Program-made: the position numbers and the translations under genes
Shown here: in pieces, positions 58,350-64,000 of the stretch
Layout: each line of letters begins with the position of its first letter
Numbering within the stretch: position 1 is the first letter of the stretch
Source of the DNA: Phoebastria nigripes
Lineage: Eukaryota > Chordata > Aves > Procellariiformes > Diomedeidae
Direction: 5' to 3'
Assembly (NCBI GenBank): GCA_035582835.1
Contig: JAYKAV010002442.1
Location: 2,862,852-2,926,851 of the forward strand
Length of the DNA stretch: 64,000 bases
Notes under the pieces: generated by a model
Seen by the model: only the letters and a program-made list of their open reading frames with translations
Databases searched by the model: none
Told to the model about the DNA's origin: nothing

Positions 58350-59565
58350 GTGGCAAATCACTTTATGTCAGCATGGATTCATGAAGGGGAAGACGTGCTT
58401 AAACAATCTGATGACCCTCTATGATGAAATGACTGGCTTGGTAGATGAGGGAAGAGCAGCGCATATTGTCTACCTTGACTTCTGTCAGGCTTTTGATACC
58501 GTCTCCCATGAGATCCTCATAGAGAAACTGTTGATGTATGGGCTGGATGAGCAGACAGTGAGATAGATTGAAATCTGGCTGAATGGCTAGGCCCAAGAGT
58601 GTGGTGATCAGTGCTATGAAATCTGGTTGAAGACCAGTAACTAGTGGCATAGCCCAGGGGTCAATACTAGGTCCAATCCTGTTCAACATCTTCATTAAAG
58701 ATCTGAATGATAGGGCAGAATGTACCCTTGGCAAGTCTGCTGATGACGCAAAACTGGGAGGAGTAGCTAGTACACCAGAGGGTTGTGCTGCCATCCAGAG
58801 GGACCTTGACAGGCTGGAGAAATGGGCTGATGGAAACCTTTTGATGTTCAACAAAGGGAAGTGCAAAGTCCTGCACTTGGGGAAGAACAATCCCATGCAC
58901 CAGGACATAGTGGGGGCCACCCATCTGGAAAGCAACTTTGCAGAAAAGGCCTTGAGGGTCCTGGTTAACCATGAGCCAGGAATATGCCCTTGCAGCAAAG
59001 AGGGCTAATGGTATCCTGGGCTGCATTAGGGGGACTGTTGCCAGCAAGTCAAGGGAGGTGATCCTTCCCCTCTGCTCAGGTGAGGCCACACCTGAGTACT
59101 GTGTCCAGTTCTGGGCTTCCCAGTACAAAAGAGAGATGGAGCTACTGGTGAGAATCCAGTGAAGAGTCATGAAGATGATGAAGGGACTGGAGCATCTCTC
59201 CTATGAGGAAAGGCTGAGGGAGCTGGGACTGTTACTGGAGGAGAGAAGGCTGAGGGGGAAACTTATGAATGTATATAAATACCAGAAGGGAGGGTGAAAA
59301 GAGGACAGAGCCAGTGAAAGGACATGAGGCAATGGGCACAAACTGAAACACAGGATGTTCCCTCTGAACATCAGGAAACACTTTTTTGCTGTGAGGGTAA
59401 CTGAGCACTGGCACGCATTGCCCAGAGATGTGGTGGAGCCTCCATCCTTGGAGATACTCAAAAGCCATCTGGACAAGGTCCTGGGCAGCCTGCTCTAGAT
59501 GGCCCAGGGAGGTTGGACAAACTGACCTCCAGAGCTCTCTTCCAACCTCAGCCATTCCATGAATT
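58350..59565 (+). repeat. CR1 LINE, 3' part (reverse transcriptase C-terminal region plus 3' UTR)
   Basis: This is a 5'-truncated CR1 retrotransposon in plus orientation. The first 220 bases translate to the CR1 reverse-transcriptase core, including GRAAHIVYLDFCQAFDTVSH, with the catalytic-site context of LINE polymerases. The ADD motif region follows at about 58737 (tctgctgatgacgcaaaact). In-frame stops and shifts break the frame, so the copy is dead. The 3' UTR carries the usual blocks up to gttggacaaactgacctcca and gctctcttccaacctcagcc, ending in an attccatga octamer-like terminus at about 59560. Compared with the fragments in the genes, this copy is long and well preserved. Confidence 0.9.
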
Positions 59566-59610
59566 TTCAAGTATTTTCAGCATTAAGAAATGCAAAGGCT
59601 TTCCTGCTGT
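59511..59610 (+). repeat. Left copy of a ~4.4-kb-spaced direct repeat
   Basis: These 100 bases recur at 63901-64000 with a single visible difference (A/G in the CR1 terminal octamer). About half of the repeat is the CR1 3' end and half is the unique sequence after it. Two independent CR1 insertions would not share that flank, so a duplication is implied. Confidence 0.95.
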
Positions 59611-61330
59611 TGGCTTCCTTCGTCACAAGCGCGACCCTTCTGTGCCCACATCGGGCTCCTGGAAGGCCTTGGTAGACGGCCCTGGTGGGCCACTGTGCTC
59701 CAGGTTCAGCTGGGAGATGAGTTGGTGCCAGCTTTATCCCTTCTCCTGTGTGCCTGAGCTTGGCTATGCGATGCATCCCTGTCCCTCTTCGTGGGGACTT
59801 CCAGCACAGCTGCACGTGAAGCTTCACCTTGTGCGAGGCTTGAACTTTTTAACACGGCGGCAAGAGAGCACCGAGCACGGGCAGGGCGGGCCGAGGTGTG
59901 AGGGAGCGTGCGCCACAGGGAGCGCCCAAACCGGCTGGAACCGGCTTTAACGGCGGCTGCCACCAGCAGGCAGATGGAGGAACTGTCGCTCCTCAGAAGG
60001 CCACCCAGTCAGGGCACGCTGGCTGGCCNCGGGGGCAGCTGTGGCGGCTGAGGGAGTCGCTAAATGGCGGGACAGGGGTGGGTGGCTGTCTTCAGCCGTG
60101 CTCTATGCTCAGATCTCCACAGCCCCTGGTCTGTGGGCAGACAGGGGTTCGCTTGAGTGAGCTGCTGCCGCTCCGCAGAGAGAGTGAACTGCTGCAGCAC
60201 GCCTTGAGGGTGGACTCTGGGGTGGGAGGTGAGGGCCATAGGTAGGGCCAACTTTGGGGGTGTACGGGAGGTCTGTGAGAGCTGGATCTGATGCTGCTGC
60301 ACTCTGCCCAGTACTGTGGGGAGCCTGTGGTTCCCCTCAGCAGCTGTCGCTGCCGTATGTGAGCATATGGGTCTCTTGTGCCGGTTGGAGGTATCTCTGC
60401 AAGAGACGGTGATCTGAGTGGGCGCACTGCGGGTCCTAGGTCTGGGAAGCTTTTACAGCGTTATAGACCGCAGCAGTCAGGCATGCTTTCACGAGAGACT
60501 ACCGCGGCCTTCCCTCAAGCTAACCAGAGTAACGGCTGCCCCAGGCTGGGTACAGTCCCCTTCCTCAAAATCTGCATTTTCCTTCATGGCTACAGAAGAG
60601 AGGTGCATCAGGCCTTGGTGGGTCTCTCCTCTCCTGAGCGTGCTGCTGCCAAGGCGGGGACAGGATTGCTCTGGTGAAGAACTTGCCTCTGGCCTCTGGC
60701 TGTGACCATAGCTGGGATCGGCACCCCCCTGCTCCCGCGCCTCACTGTCTCGCTGCATCCTTGTGAGCTACTGCTGCCCCCGTCTTAGAGAAAAGAGATG
60801 GATGCTGTTGCACCTGGGACAGATGTTACCTGTGGTTCATCTTTGGAGGGGAATATTGAAACGCTACTCAGATCTGACCATTGTAGGGGATTAAAGCTGA
60901 GACCAGCATCCGCAGAGCTCCCCGACGTTCCTCACAAGGCTGCCTTTCTCCCCTGTCACCTGGCTGCCGTCCAGCTGTCAGACCAGAGAATCACATACAT
61001 CTGCAGCCACAGGCACTTGGGCTCAAAAGAGAGAATTGCATGGGCCAAAAGGCCATGCTTTGCAACGAGGCATTTCATTATTTCTCTTTCATGATTGACC
61101 CACCTTAACTTTCACCCTGTAGAGGCCTCCTGTTTGCTCCCTTGCGTTACTGCTGGGCACCAAGACAGAAATGGTCGTGTGCCTGACCAGCCAGGAATCT
61201 TAAAAGCAAGCCCAGCCCCTTCCTTACCCAGAGATGGGCAGTATATGAGTCAATAGGAAAACGTCTCACTTTTCATGTGGCACCTGCATACGTTTTGTTG
61301 ATCCGGAGCGTGCTAGAAAATGAAGATGGT
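59611..61330. other. Sequence inside the duplicated unit, no gene recognised
   Basis: Moderate to high GC, with several open frames up to about 145 codons but no motif, signal peptide or splice pattern I can support. It lies between the CR1 3' end and the minisatellite blocks. Confidence 0.4.
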
Positions 61331-61479
61331 AGCGTGCTCTTTAGCAGGAGTTTTGCCATGTTTCCCAGCCAGCACCACTGCATGCGGGTGCTCTTGACCG
61401 TTGAGAATGAGGAGTGTGATTAGTCTGGAATTATTCCTGGAGGGACATGACCCACGGGGTCCTGGGCATGCAGCAGCCA

Positions 61480-61630
61480 CTGCCACCTCACTGGGACATG
61501 GGCCCCCACCAGGCATCTCACTGGGACATGGGCACCCCCTGGGAACCTCACCGGGACGTGGGCACCCTGCCGGCATGCGGGGCCCTCCTCCTGGAACATG
61601 GGCACCCGTGGGGCACCTCAGAGCCATGGA
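61480..61630 (+). repeat. Minisatellite block 1, ~30-bp units
   Basis: About four to five imperfect copies of a unit around cctcactgggacatgggcac plus about ten bases (ccaccaggca-like). The ~30-base period keeps a 10-codon frame on both strands. It belongs to a larger diverged segment that is repeated at about 61830-62300. Confidence 0.8.
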
Positions 61631-61779
61631 TGCCCGTTCTCTCCCACCCCAGCTCTCCCACTTCTCCGGGAGCGCACGCTCCGCAAGCCCGCATGCAGCG
61701 GCCTGGCTCACATCACTTCCTTTCATGTTGCTGCTTCCCTGGATCCCCTCGGTACCGAAATGGCGCGTGCTACGGGAAC

Positions 61780-61792
61780 AATAAACTTTATT
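61780..61792. terminator. Overlapping poly(A) signals on both strands (aataaa-c-tttatt)
   Basis: AATAAA on the plus strand (61780-61785) and AATAAA on the minus strand (61787-61792) are separated by one base, forming a palindrome. The minus-strand signal could end the novel gene at 62356-63368. What, if anything, ends on the plus strand is unknown. Confidence 0.5.
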
Positions 61793-62109
61793 GATCTGAA
61801 CAGCGCTAGAAGACTGAGGAAGTAGGCTGCTCCCAGCAGGGGTTTTGCCGAGTTTCCCAGATGTCTCCGCTGCACGGGCATGCTCTGGCTGTCACCCTGA
61901 AGAGAATTCACTGTTAGCTGGATGAAAATGCTACAGTTGGAATTGTTATCCACCCACTTCCTAACACCTGCCCTTCTTCCTGGTGTGACGCTTGCCCTCG
62001 CACCAGCCTTGGAGGTCCTAAGGAACCCAATGGGTCATGGGCAGGCACTGGCCACTGCCACCTTACAGGGACATGTAAGGTGACATGCCTTACATGGGGA
62101 GCAACCACC

Positions 62110-62255
62110 ACAGACCTCACCTGGACATGGGCACGCACCAGGCACCTCAGTGGGATGTGGGCACCCACCAGGAACCTTACGAGGACGTGGGCACCCTGCC
62201 AGGGTGTGGGCCCCTCCTTCTGGGACGTGGGCACCCATGGTGCACCTCACGGCCA
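62110..62255 (+). repeat. Minisatellite block 2, ~30-bp units (diverged duplicate of block 1)
   Basis: The same unit as block 1 (cacctcagtgggatgtgggc plus a spacer), about four copies, about 600 bases to the right. Flanks on both sides also match block 1 in order: a gccactgccacct motif before and a tctcctgcctcaggtccca-like motif after. The whole segment was therefore duplicated, not just the array. Confidence 0.8.
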
Positions 62256-62355
62256 CGGATCCCTGTTCTCTCCTGCCTCAGGTCCCACCCCGCATGGACA
62301 GCAGCACTCACTTGCACTGCTGCCTTTCACACTGCCAATCCGCCGGGTGCACGCT

Positions 62356-63368
62356 CTAGCTGGAGTTGCACGGGGAGCTAGAGAAGGCTCTGCTCTTCTC
62401 TTTCACTCGCGCCTTCTTGAAGTACTGGTGCTGGAGCTTTTTCAGGTGGAGGCGGTGGACNTGCCTCAGGCACCTGACCAGCCGGGTGGTGTTGGCCTCC
62501 ATCCGGCAGAGCAATTCATAATGGCTGCAGGTGCCCTTTCCCCAGCAGTCTGTCCCCGTGGAAGATGGGTCCGTCCATCCCTTTCCCTGGAAACGACAGG
62601 GCTGGGGGCACAATGAAGCGGGCGGGGGCTTGGGGGGCCGAGAAGTGTCCTGCTGGGCTTGGCTTCCTCTGGAAGAACTCCAGCCTCGCAGGACTGCTCC
62701 GGGCAGCACATTGGGCTGAGGAAACCCCTGGCAGGCCCCCGTGTCATGCACGCTGCAGCTTGGCGTGTCCCTGGGGAAGAGGCAGGGGACCTCTCGGGGC
62801 CTGCTGAGGCTTTCTTGCCCGCGCTGGGTTTTGTTTTTTCATTGCAAGCCTTCTTGGCCAAGGCTGTTGTGGTTCCCTGCTCCCCCCAACCCGGTCCCTT
62901 CCTGTGTGACTGATGTNGATTGCTCACCTGTCCCTGGGGTCTCTTCACATTTCTCCTGAGGCCAAGTGCAATCCAAGCCATGCAGAGCAGCCACACGGTT
63001 TGCCAGGCCCTGCAAAGCAGCCAGGTCAGCCAGGTCATGTCCACCTGGGCAAGGTAGTCCCAAAGCTGGCCCAGAGGATAGGGCAGTACAGAGGCCATGC
63101 TCTCTGCGCCAACGGGCGGTTGCTTCAGGCCCTCAGGAACGACACCCATCCTGAACCTGACCCAGGCATGGGGGCTGCGAAGGCCAATGCTGCGGGGCCA
63201 TTCGGCGGCCATGCTCTCTGCACCAACGGGCGGTTGCTTCAGGCCCTCAGGAACGATGTCCATCCTGAACCTGAGCCACCTGTGGGGGATGCGAAGGCCA
63301 AGGCCACTGGGGAACAGAGACACCATGCAGAGAGCCATGGTGAGGGAGAAGACCGGGCTGAGCCTCAT
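62356..63368 (-). CDS. Unrecognised two-exon gene: putative signal-peptide membrane protein with internal 38-residue repeats
   Basis: I do not recognise the family. Exon 1 (62928-63368) ends CAG|gtgagca and exon 2 (62356-62586) follows gtcgtttccag|GG. The 341-base intron joins them in phase 0 to give 223 residues and a TAG stop. Visible features are an N-terminal hydrophobic signal peptide (about 1-24, MRLSPVFSLTMALCMV...) and two tandem 38-residue repeats (24-61 and 62-99, each with VPEGLKQPPVGAESMA). A Trp/Leu-rich membrane segment follows (about 112-136, TWLTWLLCRAWQTVWLLCMA), then a tail with a DCWGKGTCSHYELLC cysteine cluster, an N-glycosylation-type NTT and a Lys/Arg-rich end. One N lies at 62461. 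The gene sits inside the ~4.4-kb duplicated unit, beyond UCK2. A possible poly(A) signal lies at 61787. Splice consensus plus frame-preserving repeats favour a real gene, but chance open frames in GC-rich DNA remain possible. Confidence 0.5.
63096..63323 (-). repeat. 114-bp tandem duplication inside exon 1 of the novel gene
   Basis: Units 63096-63209 and 63210-63323 share long identical runs (for example the block from catgctctctg through ccctcaggaacga). The offset is 114 bases, exactly 38 codons, so the reading frame is kept. The two protein repeats differ by several substitutions and diverge most at the end of the second unit. Confidence 0.9.
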
Positions 63369-63428
63369 CGTGGTCTCTCCCGAGGAAAGAAGTCTCGACG
63401 CGCGAGCTGGCTTGGGCTGTCACCCTGA

Positions 63429-63900
63429 GCAGAGTTCAGGCAGTGACCACCAGGACCGAGTGGCCGCCCCGTGTGCCTGCGCTGGCAGGGGTTGCCAATG
63501 TGACAAGTCACATCGGGCTGATGTCACGCAAGGCTCTGTAATGTCACAAAGCCTTTCCCCGCCCGCCCGGCAGGCGATGAAGGCTGAGGCGGAGCTGGGG
63601 AGGACCTGTGTAGGCGGATTTTGAAGCCTGCTGCTCCCACTGCTGTGCCCGCAGCGGACACTGAGCCCAGCAGCAGAGCGGGACTGTGTCCCACGTGATT
63701 TGGGCTGTGCCCTGAACTTGTCAGCGAGAAGGAGCTGTGCCCAGACTCCATCCAAGGTGTGTTCAGTGCTGTGCCCCAGCTGGGCAGCCGTGACACGGTT
63801 CCGCTCAACTTCCTCTTGGGGGCAAAGCGGCAGCCCATGTTAAGAGGAAAGCCAAAAATTCACTCGCTTTGCCAAAAATCTTAACCCTGCCTGAGCATGG
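63429..63900. other. Upstream region of the novel gene up to the right-hand duplicate
   Basis: Probable promoter-side sequence of the minus-strand gene. It is GC-rich with no TATA box I can place. No other gene or known repeat is visible. The segment at 63415-63440 (ggctgtcaccctgagcagag) resembles 61887-61910, a further sign of local duplication. Confidence 0.4.
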
Positions 63901-64000
63901 GGTTGGACAAACTGACCTCCAGAGCTCTCTTCCAACCTCAGCCATTCCGTGAATTTTCAAGTATTTTCAGCATTAAGAAATGCAAAGGCTTTCCTGCTGT
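63901..64000 (+). repeat. Right copy of the ~4.4-kb-spaced direct repeat (CR1 3' end plus flank), cut by window end
   Basis: It repeats 59511-59610, including about 50 bases that are not CR1. It starts abruptly inside the CR1 3' UTR and runs to the window end, so its true length is unknown. Confidence 0.95.

Noticed and set aside
58348..58566. 72-codon frame with reverse-transcriptase similarity as a possible host gene
   Set aside because: It is the broken RT remnant of the CR1 element, followed by in-frame stops and the CR1 3' UTR.
61401..62616. Repetitive frames rich in Gly-His-Pro over the minisatellite blocks
   Set aside because: The 30-base period is a multiple of three, so any stop-free unit gives an open frame on either strand. 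No other coding evidence.
62913..63624. Plus-strand frames opposite the novel gene (171 and 175 codons)
   Set aside because: They mirror the minus-strand exon through the 114-bp duplication. They have no signal peptide and no splice sites, while the minus strand has both.

Overview
The window looks like nuclear DNA from a bird. Genes are split into many short exons with GT..AG introns, promoters are CpG-rich, and CR1-type LINE fragments of several ages are scattered through introns and spacers. There is no sign of bacterial, organellar or free viral organisation. Isolated single N bases point to a draft assembly.

Four conserved vertebrate genes lie in the order and orientation I recall for human 1q24: the 3' end of MGST3 (+, about 351-1035), complete ALDH9A1 (-, coding 2073-10260), complete TMCO1 (-, coding 12894-31543) and complete UCK2 (+, coding 36141-55914). 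I rebuilt every exon boundary by hand. The three complete genes splice in phase to 496, 188 and 261 residues, with canonical GT..AG sites throughout. The genes do not form an operon or pathway. Their products are a membrane glutathione transferase/peroxidase, a trimethylaminobutyraldehyde dehydrogenase of carnitine synthesis, an ER Ca2+ channel/translocon subunit and a pyrimidine nucleoside salvage kinase. CpG-rich promoters sit at about 10090-10510 (ALDH9A1), 31180-32110 (TMCO1, possibly divergent) and 35780-37090 (UCK2). Recognisable CR1 pieces occur in TMCO1 introns, in the TMCO1-UCK2 spacer and in UCK2 intron 1.

Beyond the UCK2 poly(A) signal at 57906 the character changes. A 3'-terminal CR1 copy (about 58350-59565) is followed by about 4.4 kb that begins and ends with the same 100 bases (59511-59610 and 63901-64000). 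The repeat includes non-CR1 flank, so this looks like a tandem-duplicated unit. The unit holds what I consider the main novelty: an unrecognised two-exon minus-strand gene (62356-63368). It encodes about 223 residues with a signal peptide, two 38-residue tandem repeats, a Trp/Leu-rich membrane segment and a basic cysteine-containing tail. Its predicted 3' UTR carries duplicated 30-bp minisatellite blocks and ends at a poly(A) signal that overlaps a mirror signal on the other strand.
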